Of a stretch of DNA of 64,000 nt, positions 17,845 through 25,719 are shown in pieces (positions within the stretch are counted from its first letter, which is position 1; every line of letters starts with the position of its first letter). Made by a program: the position numbers and the translations under genes. Below the pieces are notes generated by a model. It ran no database searches and had not been told where the DNA came from. It saw only the letters and a program-made list of their open reading frames with translations. Source of the DNA: UBA11051 sp964390495 (GTDB lineage: Bacteria; Armatimonadota; Zipacnadia; Zipacnadales; UBA11051); NCBI GenBank assembly GCA_964390495.1, contig CAYMIN010000016.1, forward strand, positions 20,086 through 84,085, in the 5' to 3' direction.

Positions 17845-19815
17845 ATGGCACGAATTACGGTACTGGCGGACATGGCCGGCAGGCACACCCCTCATGATGT
17901 CTATCACCTGTGGGTGGAGGTGCGAGAGGCTGGAATCCTGGTCGGCTGGGACCGCTACGATAGCGCGCAGCTCACCTTCAGCATCGGCAGCGACGGCATG
18001 GTGCATGCCGTAGGGCGGCCCTGGGCGCTGCAGAAGCAGGGCGCGGCCTACTCCGTCGCCTGGCACGGTGACAACTGGCTAGCTGCCGAACACCGGCTAC
18101 GTGATGCGGCTAAGGATAAGTACGCACCGCCGGACCTGTCACCGGGCAATGCCGCTGAGCCATACTTCGACATTGTCTGCATGCTCAATGGTGATGAGCA
18201 CGAGTTCTGTGGCGACGAGGTCTCGCTGCTGTTTCCAGCGGTGTGCTTCGATACCGATGATAGCGCCTGGCTGGCGTGGGTGCGCTGCGGCGATGTCGAG
18301 AACGCCGACGGGGTGATTGACCAGTTCAACGAAGTCGAGTGCGCCCGCCTGGAGAATGGCGAGTGGGTCCGCGAGGTCGTGGCCGATTTACGCTACGGTT
18401 TGCAGCCCAAGGCGGGAGTCTGGGGCTATCCGGGCCGCCGGCGACGCCCCTATATCGTGCCGGATGATCGCGGTGGCGTGTGGCTGCTGTGGGAGCGTAA
18501 GGAGCCGCACGATGGCTCCACCACCAAGGTCAGTGGCATTCTCTGTGGCCGCAGGTTCGCCGACGGGCGCTGGCAGGACCCGGTCCGCCTCGTCGAGGAG
18601 CCTTACATGGATTACTTCCCGGCGCTGCGGGGGGTAGTAGATGGTGCCATCATCGTCGCGGCTCAGAAGGGGGTGCCCGATACCGAGCCCGGACGCGGCG
18701 AGGTTGTCGTGCTCTCAGTCGAGGTCGAGGGCGCGCCGTCGCTAGAGCCGGACAGTGGCTTTGAGCAATGGCGGCAGATCAACCTCGCCGAGCGGAAGTT
18801 CTTTCTGCCCGCCGACCGCACAATGGCAAACGACGGCGACACCTATCAACTCATCTTCGGCGACCCGCATAGCCATACCGCGCTCTCTACCGATGCCGAG
18901 GGCGACCTGCTCGAGATGCTGTCATACGCCCGCGACAAGGCCAAGCTCGACTTCGTCGCCTTCACTGACAATGATTACATATATGGCACCCGCCTGACCG
19001 ACGAGGCCTGGCGCTATACTATGGCGCTGAGCCAGCTTTGGTCCACCGACGGCCGCTTCATCGCCGTGCCCGCCTATGAGTGGACGCTGGCAGAGGACGG
19101 GCCGGTCCGACCCCAGCACCGCTCGATACTCTTCGAGACCTACGACCAGAGCATCCTGCGCTGGTACGACCACGAGCAGCCGATGCAGGCGCTGGTCTCC
19201 TGGATTCAGACCACCAACGGCATCATGAACACCCAGCACGCCCAGTTCCGCCTCACCGACAGCGACCGCGAGGCCAACCTGGAGGTCTGCTGCGGCTGGG
19301 GCGACTATATCAACAAGTCCGACTGCTTCCACGAGCATCTCAACGACGGCTTCATAGTTGGCTTCGTCGGCACCTCCGACGGCCATCGCCGCACCCCCGG
19401 TCTCGGCGGCGGGGTGACCGGCCTGTGGGTCAAGCAGTTCACGCTGCCCGGCATCATCGAGGCCTTCCGTGAGCGTCGCTGCTATGCCACCGCCGGTGCC
19501 CGCATCGGCCTGAAGTTCTGGGTAAACGAGGCCTTCATGGGGGAGAGGCTTGTCGGCGATGGCCCCTACACGGCGCGGATAGCCGTCCAAGCACCGCGCG
19601 AAGTCGCAAGCGTGGAGGTCTTCGCCGATGGGGCGGTCGTAGCCACGCTCAGCGATCTGCCCGCCAGCTTCGACGAAGAGCTGCCCGACCTGCCCCCGGC
19701 TTCGTGGTATTACGCCAAGGTGACCATGCCCGGCGGCTTCCCGGAGTACCCATCCAACATCGCCCCCGCCGCAGGGCCGTGGGCGTGGAGCTCGCCTGTG
19801 TTCGTGACCGGTTGA
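17845..19815 (+). CDS. PHP-domain protein with N-terminal propeller-like region
   Basis: A 656-aa protein. Residues 1 to ~320 form a beta-rich region with repeated WLxW-type strands (WLAWVRCGD, VWLLWERK), suggestive of a beta-propeller. A PHP-type metal-dependent phosphoesterase domain (compare DUF3604) follows, with DPHSHT (His342, His344), TDND (375-377) and SDGH (Asp512, His514). A small C-terminal beta domain follows. There is no signal peptide. The start has AGGAGG six bases upstream. It is a clear paralogue of the gene at 32164 (shared GRRRRP and MWERK/LWERK blocks and the same C-terminal motifs). The next gene begins 17 bp downstream. Metal-dependent hydrolysis is likely; the substrate is unknown, though the setting suggests a carbohydrate-linked role. 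Confidence 0.75.
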   Translation: MARITVLADMAGRHTPHDVYHLWVEVREAGILVGWDRYDSAQLTFSIGSDGMVHAVGRPWALQKQGAAYSVAWHGDNWLAAEHRLRDAAKDKYAPPDLSPGNAAEPYFDIVCMLNGDEHEFCGDEVSLLFPAVCFDTDDSAWLAWVRCGDVENADGVIDQFNEVECARLENGEWVREVVADLRYGLQPKAGVWGYPGRRRRPYIVPDDRGGVWLLWERKEPHDGSTTKVSGILCGRRFADGRWQDPVRLVEEPYMDYFPALRGVVDGAIIVAAQKGVPDTEPGRGEVVVLSVEVEGAPSLEPDSGFEQWRQINLAERKFFLPADRTMANDGDTYQLIFGDPHSHTALSTDAEGDLLEMLSYARDKAKLDFVAFTDNDYIYGTRLTDEAWRYTMALSQLWSTDGRFIAVPAYEWTLAEDGPVRPQHRSILFETYDQSILRWYDHEQPMQALVSWIQTTNGIMNTQHAQFRLTDSDREANLEVCCGWGDYINKSDCFHEHLNDGFIVGFVGTSDGHRRTPGLGGGVTGLWVKQFTLPGIIEAFRERRCYATAGARIGLKFWVNEAFMGERLVGDGPYTARIAVQAPREVASVEVFADGAVVATLSDLPASFDEELPDLPPASWYYAKVTMPGGFPEYPSNIAPAAGPWAWSSPVFVTG

Positions 19816-19832
19816 GCCAAGGAGTGAGTGGG

Positions 19833-21308
19833 ATGGCCGTTTTCGACAAACACCGGACGCGCCGCCTCATCTACAACGACGACGGCGACCAGCAGTACCC
19901 CTTCGAAGGCTATGATTACCATGTAACCGATGCACAGTCCTTCATTGACATTCGCACTGCGCCGGCCTTCGACAGCCATGTTGATACCTATGCCTGGTGC
20001 GTGGGAAATGGTTGCGACCCGCCGTGGAGTGAAAGCTACAAGTACAAGGTATGGCCGGATCTGGGCTCGGCGCAGCGGGCCAATGACATCATCGTCGCGG
20101 CCTGTCACGAGCATGGCCTCGAGGTGTGGGGTTCGTTGCGCATGAATGACATCCACGATTCCTTCATGGCGGACAGCTACGAGGAGACCAATGATCCGCT
20201 CAAGGCCCAGCACCCCGAATATCTGATCGCGCCGGAAGAGGTCCGGAGTCTACCCAAGGAGCTGACAGAACGCTTCTTGTGGAGCGCCTTCGATTTCTCA
20301 CGGCCCGAAGTGCGCGCGCATCGGCTTGAGTTCATTCAGCGCAACGCCTCCGCCCACGATTTCGACGGCTACGAGCTGGATTTCACCCGCTTCGTCTGGA
20401 ACTTCGCGCTGGGTACCGAGCGCCGCCATACCGATGACATGACCGAGCTAATCGGGCAGGTCCGCCGCGCCCTCGATGAGATCGGCCGCTCCCGGGGCCG
20501 TCCCTATACTCTGGCGGTGCACGTGTTCGATTCGCCCCGCGTTTCTCTGGAGTTGGGGCTTGATGTCGGACAGTGGCTGGAAGACGAGCTGATTGACGTG
20601 CTGGTAGTCGGCCTGGGGTATCTGCCGTATAGCTTGCGCCTCGACGAATGGCTGGCGCTGGGCAAGCGGTACGGGGTGCCGGTGTACCCCTCAACCAACA
20701 CCAACATGTACTCGCACTGGTGGAAGAAGCGCACCCACCGGCCGGAAACATGGCTGGAGGCGGTTCGGGCGGGCGCGGCCTATCACTGGCAGGAAGGCGC
20801 CGATGGCATCTACCTGTTTAATCTCTTCTGCATGGAGGACCAAAACGTCGGTCCGCTGCCGCGCGAGGTCACCTACGCGCCGCTGAATGAAGTGGGCGAC
20901 CCGGCGGTGCTGGCGGGCAAGGCCAAGCTCTACAGCATCCAGCCGAGCTTCGACGGCGGCTTCTGTCATCACGGCTCCGAGATGACGCACCTGCCGGCGC
21001 CCCTGGACAAGCTGGAGCGCAAGCTGCCGCTGATGATGGGGCCGGACGCCGATGACCCCAACGCCACCTTTACGATATCCGTCTGGACCCAGGGCGGCGA
21101 CCCGGAGCGGGTATGGCTGCGGCTGAATCATACGCTGCTGGCGGCACCGGAGAAAGCAGGGGAGTTCTACACAGTAAACGTGCCGCCGGGGATCATGCAC
21201 GCCGGCCTCAACGAGCTAGCCATCTGGTGCAACGAAGAGCTGATTCAGACGGCCAACCCGCTGATAGTCAATCAGGTCTTCGCGCGGGCAAGCTACGGCC
21301 AGGAGTAG
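19833..21308 (+). CDS. Glycosyl-hydrolase-like TIM-barrel protein
   Basis: A 491-aa protein resembling the hypothetical glycosyl-hydrolase-like (GHL10/family-10-like) barrels. Evidence includes a barrel-type pattern with HDFDGYELDFTRFVWNF, where Asp/Glu lie at a strand end, and a later strand GADGIYLFNLF. A C-terminal beta-sandwich follows. The frame opens upstream at 19704, but that part overlaps the preceding gene. The ATG at 19833 follows AAGGAG and is 17 bp after the previous stop. It is probably cotranscribed with the PHP gene before it and the URO-D-like gene after it. Substrate is unknown; the family assignment rests on general resemblance. Confidence 0.6.
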   Translation: MAVFDKHRTRRLIYNDDGDQQYPFEGYDYHVTDAQSFIDIRTAPAFDSHVDTYAWCVGNGCDPPWSESYKYKVWPDLGSAQRANDIIVAACHEHGLEVWGSLRMNDIHDSFMADSYEETNDPLKAQHPEYLIAPEEVRSLPKELTERFLWSAFDFSRPEVRAHRLEFIQRNASAHDFDGYELDFTRFVWNFALGTERRHTDDMTELIGQVRRALDEIGRSRGRPYTLAVHVFDSPRVSLELGLDVGQWLEDELIDVLVVGLGYLPYSLRLDEWLALGKRYGVPVYPSTNTNMYSHWWKKRTHRPETWLEAVRAGAAYHWQEGADGIYLFNLFCMEDQNVGPLPREVTYAPLNEVGDPAVLAGKAKLYSIQPSFDGGFCHHGSEMTHLPAPLDKLERKLPLMMGPDADDPNATFTISVWTQGGDPERVWLRLNHTLLAAPEKAGEFYTVNVPPGIMHAGLNELAIWCNEELIQTANPLIVNQVFARASYGQE

Positions 21309-21322
21309 GTGAATAGTCACTA

Positions 21323-22366
21323 ATGACCGCCCGAGAGCGCGTTCTGACGGCCATCGAGTTCACCGGACCCGACCGCTGCCCGATTCATCACTACATTTTC
21401 CCGGGCGCGATCTGGCGCCACGGCCAGAAGTTGCTGGACCTCTGCGACCAGTACCCCGACGACTTCGGCAATGCCTCCGTCAAAGCCAATACCCGTCCCC
21501 GTCAGCAGGACGACAGCATGGATGACGTGGTGGAATGGACCGACAACTGGGGCACGGTTTGGCGGCGACTGCGCGGCTATACCTCCGGCGAGGTGCTGAG
21601 GCCGGCGATTCCCGATTGGGAGGCCTGGCAGAGCTACGAGTTCCCGTCCCATCCCGATGACAAGTATTACCAGGACTTCGCCGAGCAGGTCAAGCAGCGC
21701 CACCCCGAGGAGTTCGTCTATGCCAGCGCCGGCGGCTTTTTTCAGCTTATGCAGCACATGCGCGGCCCGGCCAATTACTTCATGGACCTCGCCGAGGACA
21801 ACGCTGGCGTGCACGAGCTGGCGGACCGGATGGTGGAATACAACCTCTATTCCATCGAGCGCTACGTGCAAGCGGGCGTGGACTGCATTACCTTCGGCGA
21901 CGACTGGGGCGCTCAACACGATCTGCTGATTCATCCGGAGATGTGGCGGCGGTTCTTCAAGCCCCGCTATGCCAGGATGTTCGAGGTCGCTCGCGATGCC
22001 GGCGTGCATGTCTGGTTTCATGTTGACGGCTGGATCCTGGAAATCATCGAGGACCTCATCGAAATCGGCGTGACGGTCCTCAACCCGCAGCACCCCTGTA
22101 TGGGCACCGAGCGCGTGGGGGAGATCTGCGGCGGCCGCGTCTGCATCCGTACCGACATTGATCGCCAGTGGGTCATTCCCTACGGTACGCCGGGGGATGT
22201 CGTCGAGGCCGTCAAGGAGGCCATCGCCGTCTTCGGCAGCTACAACGGCGGTGTCATCTTGCATGGCGAAGTCGGCCAGGACGTGCCCTTTGAGAACATC
22301 GAGGCCCTGTACTCGGCATTCTATGAGTACGGTCAATACCCGCTGGCTTGGCTCAACGGACAATAG
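21323..22366 (+). CDS. Uroporphyrinogen decarboxylase superfamily protein (URO-D-like 1)
   Basis: A 347-aa single-domain TIM barrel of the URO-D superfamily, which includes HemE and the MtaA/MtbA corrinoid methyltransferases. It starts with the usual MTARERVLTAIEF and ends near a PFENIEALY helix. The position used by MtaA-type enzymes for a zinc-binding His-x-Cys holds VWFHVDGW, so it is H-x-D and not H-x-C. It is therefore not an obvious zinc methyltransferase, and the carbohydrate neighbourhood argues against haem synthesis. It follows the TIM-barrel gene by 14 bp. Two further members of the superfamily occur at 46317 and 62839. The reaction is unknown. Confidence 0.8.
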   Translation: MTARERVLTAIEFTGPDRCPIHHYIFPGAIWRHGQKLLDLCDQYPDDFGNASVKANTRPRQQDDSMDDVVEWTDNWGTVWRRLRGYTSGEVLRPAIPDWEAWQSYEFPSHPDDKYYQDFAEQVKQRHPEEFVYASAGGFFQLMQHMRGPANYFMDLAEDNAGVHELADRMVEYNLYSIERYVQAGVDCITFGDDWGAQHDLLIHPEMWRRFFKPRYARMFEVARDAGVHVWFHVDGWILEIIEDLIEIGVTVLNPQHPCMGTERVGEICGGRVCIRTDIDRQWVIPYGTPGDVVEAVKEAIAVFGSYNGGVILHGEVGQDVPFENIEALYSAFYEYGQYPLAWLNGQ

Positions 22367-22443
22367 CTGGTAGTGCTAGTCTGCTGAGGTCAACGGCGTA
22401 CTGTTTGGTCTATTCTGCAGTCCCGGCGAAGGTGAGACTGACA

Positions 22444-23646
22444 ATGATCGAGGTGCGCGAGTATCAGCCCCAGGACGGGCCCGGCTATGTGGAGGTGCAT
22501 AACACCGTCTGGAGCGGCGACAACGCCATAGACATAGAGACCTGGGAGCGCTGGAGCCGGCAGCCCATCACCGCCTCCATCGCTCTTGAGGATGGTAAGG
22601 TCGTCGGCGCTGTCCCCTTCCACTTCCGCGACTTCGTCCTCAGGCCGGGCCTGGTCATCCGCGCCGCCTTCGAGTATTCGGTGTGCGTCTTGGAGCGGCT
22701 GCGCAGCCAGGGCATCGGCTCAAAGCTGATGGATGCCGCCAAGCAGTTCCTGCCCGCCCAGGCCGATGCCATGATGGTCTATCGCGGCGGCGAGCGCACT
22801 GCCGGCTACCGCTTCTACGCCCGCAACAGCCACCATGACATGGTGTTCTATCGCAACCTTATCTGGCCGACTCCCAGTGGGCAGATAGGCGATGGCGTGC
22901 GCTTCTGCGATACCGAGGAGTTCCTCAACAGAGAAGCCGAGGTGCTGGGCGTTTTCGCCGGCGCTTACGGCTGTTTCGGTGGCTATCCCCAGCGCGTGTC
23001 CGGCTATCACGCCCGCGCCTTCCAGTCCATGCAGTACGACGAGCTGAAGAGCGATTTCCATTTCGCGCTGGCCGAAGATGACGACGGCCTGGCCGGCTAC
23101 GCTGTGTTGACCAGATGGGTCAATGGCGGGGACCTGAAGGTGGCAGAGATGGCAACCCGGGGCGGCGACCAGCTCATCGCCCATGACCTGTTCATGGCCG
23201 CGGGGGCGCGAGCAGCCGATCTGGGCACGACTCTCAGCATCTCCGGCCCCGACGATGGCCTCTATTGCGCTGTGGCCCGCTCGCTTGGCTTCATAGGCCG
23301 CACCCGCGCCGCAGCCTCGATGTTCATCATGGCCCATCTACTCGACCCGCCCGACCTCGCCCAGAAGACCTTGCGCCGAATGCCCGAGCTGGCCCACACC
23401 CGCATCGAGGCGTTCACGCCGGAGGCCGATTACCTGCTTCACGATCCGCCGGCACCGGCCAAGACCATCACTCTGGAGACCAAAGAAGAGCACCTGACGC
23501 GGCTATTGCTGTGCCGCCTGGACTTGCAAGCGGCGATTCGCGAGCACCGGGTCACGGCCTATGGCGCGGCCGATGGCGACATCAGCGCTCTGGCCGGGGC
23601 CTTCCCGTGCTGCCGCTGGGAGTACCATGCGCTTGACTATATCTAG
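22444..23646 (+). CDS. GNAT family N-acetyltransferase
   Basis: A ~400-aa protein with an N-terminal GNAT fold. Motif A for acetyl-CoA pyrophosphate binding is RSQGIGSKLM, preceded by the usual beta-strand (AAFEYSVCVLERLR). The C-terminal half is longer than in a single GNAT domain and may form a second GNAT-like domain, as in Eis-type two-domain enzymes. The open frame reaches back to 22348, but the ATG at 22444 has AAGGTGAG upstream and avoids overlapping the preceding gene. The acceptor substrate is unknown. It is on the same strand as the URO-D-like gene, 77 bp downstream. Confidence 0.8.
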   Translation: MIEVREYQPQDGPGYVEVHNTVWSGDNAIDIETWERWSRQPITASIALEDGKVVGAVPFHFRDFVLRPGLVIRAAFEYSVCVLERLRSQGIGSKLMDAAKQFLPAQADAMMVYRGGERTAGYRFYARNSHHDMVFYRNLIWPTPSGQIGDGVRFCDTEEFLNREAEVLGVFAGAYGCFGGYPQRVSGYHARAFQSMQYDELKSDFHFALAEDDDGLAGYAVLTRWVNGGDLKVAEMATRGGDQLIAHDLFMAAGARAADLGTTLSISGPDDGLYCAVARSLGFIGRTRAAASMFIMAHLLDPPDLAQKTLRRMPELAHTRIEAFTPEADYLLHDPPAPAKTITLETKEEHLTRLLLCRLDLQAAIREHRVTAYGAADGDISALAGAFPCCRWEYHALDYI

Positions 23647-23764
23647 GAGTGCTTGCGGGAATTGTGTATATCTCGTAATTGCTCGCCGTGCAAGTTGAGA
23701 CTACGTTTGCCTCGCCGCCGAGCTGGATAGACATATGCTCTCCCCGGCCCTCGCCTCTTTGATT

Positions 23765-23787
23765 CCCCTCTCCCTGAGGGAGAGGGG
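23765..23787. repeat. Dispersed palindrome, CCCCTAGCCC family (copy 2, inverted)
   Basis: The perfect inverted repeat CCCCTCTCCCT/AGGGAGAGGGG is preceded by GATT and followed by CTAGGGGTGAGGG. Read on the minus strand it matches the layout of the copy at 17688-17712. It lies in the 195-bp gap between the GNAT gene and the dehydrogenase gene, where it may also act as a transcript end. Confidence 0.65.
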
Positions 23788-23841
23788 CTAGGGGTGAGGG
23801 AAATGTGTAGTCACTATATCTAAATCAGGAGGCACCATTTT

Positions 23842-24861
23842 ATGGACAAGATTCGTTTCGGAATGATCGGTGGCGGCGCGATCAGCAAGGCTCATGTCCC
23901 CGCCATCCAGGCCAACGCCGGCGCCGAAATCCTCTGCATCGCCGATGCCAATGAGGAGCTCGCCAGGGCGCGCGCCGAGGAAGTTGGCGCTCCACGTAGT
24001 TGTGGCAGCTATGACGAGCTCATGGAGATGGACGATGTTGACGCCGTCATCATCGGCATTCCCACACAGTTTCACGCCGATGCCGCGATCAAGGCCGCGC
24101 AAGCCGGCAAGCACGCGCTGTGCGAGAAGCCGATGGCCCGCACCCTGGAGCTCTGCCGGCAGATGATTGAGGCCCACGAGGCCGCCGGCACGGTGCTGGC
24201 GATGGCCTTGGTCCGCCGCTATGATGACAACTGGGGGCAGATACGCAAGATGATTCATGAGGGCAAAGCTGGCCGGCCCTGCATGTGGCGCTGCCTCGCA
24301 GCCGGCGCAGCGCCCGGACCGCCCAGCTACGGCGAGTGGTATTGCAACGGCGACTTCAGCGACGGCCCGCTGACCGAAAGCGGCTCCCACGACCTTGACT
24401 TCCTGCGCTACACCTTCGGCGATATCGCCTCGGTCACCGCTTACATGAATCACATGGCCGATTACGGCTCGGTGCTGGACAATGCCATCGTCATTCTGCA
24501 GTTCGCGAGCGGCGACCAGGCCCTGGTGCAGTGGTCGTGGAGCCTGCCGCGGGGGGCCCACAGCGGCTTTCGCGGCCTGGATGTGATCGGCCCCGACGGC
24601 TCCATCCACGAGCCGCGCCAGGAAGACGACCGCTGGCTCATTGACATCTCGAAGGCCGGTGGTGAGGTCGAAACGATTCCCTTTGAGAACCGCCGTGACT
24701 CCAACACCTGGTTCGACGGCCAGCTTGCCGGCTTCATCAAGGCGATTCGCGAGGGAATACCGGCGCGGGCTACCGGCGAGGACGGCTACAAGGCGCAGGA
24801 AGTCTTCGCGGCGGCGGTGAGAAGCATGGAGACCGGCCGCAGGATTGACCTGCCGCTCTAG
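23842..24861 (+). CDS. Gfo/Idh/MocA family NAD(P)-dependent oxidoreductase
   Basis: A 339-aa dehydrogenase acting on a sugar, inositol or related polyol. The N-terminal Rossmann fold carries the nucleotide-binding turn GMIGGGAISKAH. The family motif CEKPMA (around residues 94-99) supplies the conserved Lys, and the C-terminal alpha/beta substrate domain is complete. The start has AGGAGG at good spacing. It stands alone on the plus strand and converges with the DUF1961-like gene 22 bp away. Specificity cannot be told from sequence. Confidence 0.92.
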   Translation: MDKIRFGMIGGGAISKAHVPAIQANAGAEILCIADANEELARARAEEVGAPRSCGSYDELMEMDDVDAVIIGIPTQFHADAAIKAAQAGKHALCEKPMARTLELCRQMIEAHEAAGTVLAMALVRRYDDNWGQIRKMIHEGKAGRPCMWRCLAAGAAPGPPSYGEWYCNGDFSDGPLTESGSHDLDFLRYTFGDIASVTAYMNHMADYGSVLDNAIVILQFASGDQALVQWSWSLPRGAHSGFRGLDVIGPDGSIHEPRQEDDRWLIDISKAGGEVETIPFENRRDSNTWFDGQLAGFIKAIREGIPARATGEDGYKAQEVFAAAVRSMETGRRIDLPL

Positions 24862-24883
24862 CTTATCCGGCGCGCAGCTTCTT

Positions 24884-25657
24884 TCACTCAAGCGCACTTA
24901 TCTTGATATTGTCCCACCATAGGTAAGTGCGGAAGGTCCGCAGGCCGAAAAGCCCGGCGGCGGGCGGCTCCGGGTCTGCGGCTGTCAGGAGCAGTTCCCC
25001 ATCCACGCTGAAGCTCAGCTTGCCGCCCTGTTTGAGAATCTCTATGTGATAGGTCTTATGCTGCCGGCAGTTCGATGTGTATGTCTCCTTCAGCAGCTCA
25101 AATCCGGGGCAATGGCGGATACGCACGCGGGCCTGGCGCTGCTCGGGCAGCAGTCGCATGGCGGCCTCCCGCGTGTCCGACAGAAACGTGATGATATTGC
25201 CGTTGAGGACATGGTACTTGCCATAGGCCGCCTCCGGCCGGTCCTCCCGGGTATCATAAAGCGGCGTGCCGGACGGGGCGGAGAAGTGGATGAAGAAGTT
25301 GATGTTATTGACATCGCAGTCCGAACGCAGCACCTGGGCGTCACACTCGATCTTCACGTCGCCCACGAACTGCTGCTTGCACCAGACAGTGGCGCAGAGG
25401 CCCGGCCGCCGCTCAGTCCTTGCGCCGCCTGGTTCGGCATCAACGTGCAGGCGCTGGTCCTGCACCCATATTCGCACGCCTCCCTCGGCCCACCAGTTGT
25501 CCATACCCTCGGAGAAGTCATCGAAGAACACTACGCCCTGCTTATCGCTGCTCATCTGTTGTCCCTCCAGTGCATCCGCTTGACCCCGGACTGTCACCAG
25601 GCAGGCGACTGATGCGATCAGACATGCCAGGGCGACAAGGCATTTCGGGCAGTTCAT
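24884..25657 (-). CDS. Secreted DUF1961/YesU-like protein
   Basis: A 257-aa exported protein. The open frame continues to 25861, but the ATG at 25657 has GGGAGAG upstream and starts a signal peptide (MNCPKCLVALACLIASVACL). The mature part looks like a concanavalin-type jelly roll: FFDDFSEGMDNWW near the start, NINFFIHFSAPSG in the middle and a terminal strand YLWWDNIKISAL. This pattern resembles DUF1961 (B. subtilis YesU, in a rhamnogalacturonan locus) and DUF1080-like lectins. It probably binds or helps degrade a glycan. It is 62 bp downstream of the helicase gene on the same strand. Confidence 0.6.
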   Translation of the reverse strand: MNCPKCLVALACLIASVACLVTVRGQADALEGQQMSSDKQGVVFFDDFSEGMDNWWAEGGVRIWVQDQRLHVDAEPGGARTERRPGLCATVWCKQQFVGDVKIECDAQVLRSDCDVNNINFFIHFSAPSGTPLYDTREDRPEAAYGKYHVLNGNIITFLSDTREAAMRLLPEQRQARVRIRHCPGFELLKETYTSNCRQHKTYHIEILKQGGKLSFSVDGELLLTAADPEPPAAGLFGLRTFRTYLWWDNIKISALE

Positions 25658-25719
25658 TTCCGCTCTCTCCCTGCGACTCCGATTCCTGCACAGCCTGGCT
25701 GTGGTATTAGCTAAGTTGC

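Noticed and set aside
21320..22363. Full-length open frame antisense to the first URO-D-like gene
   Set aside because: It mirrors the real gene almost exactly, lacks motifs and has no ribosome-binding site; this is typical of G+C-rich coding DNA.
23788..24897. Open frame antisense to the Gfo/Idh/MocA gene
   Set aside because: It covers a gene with clear Rossmann and CEKP motifs on the plus strand, and no domain is recognisable in the antisense frame.
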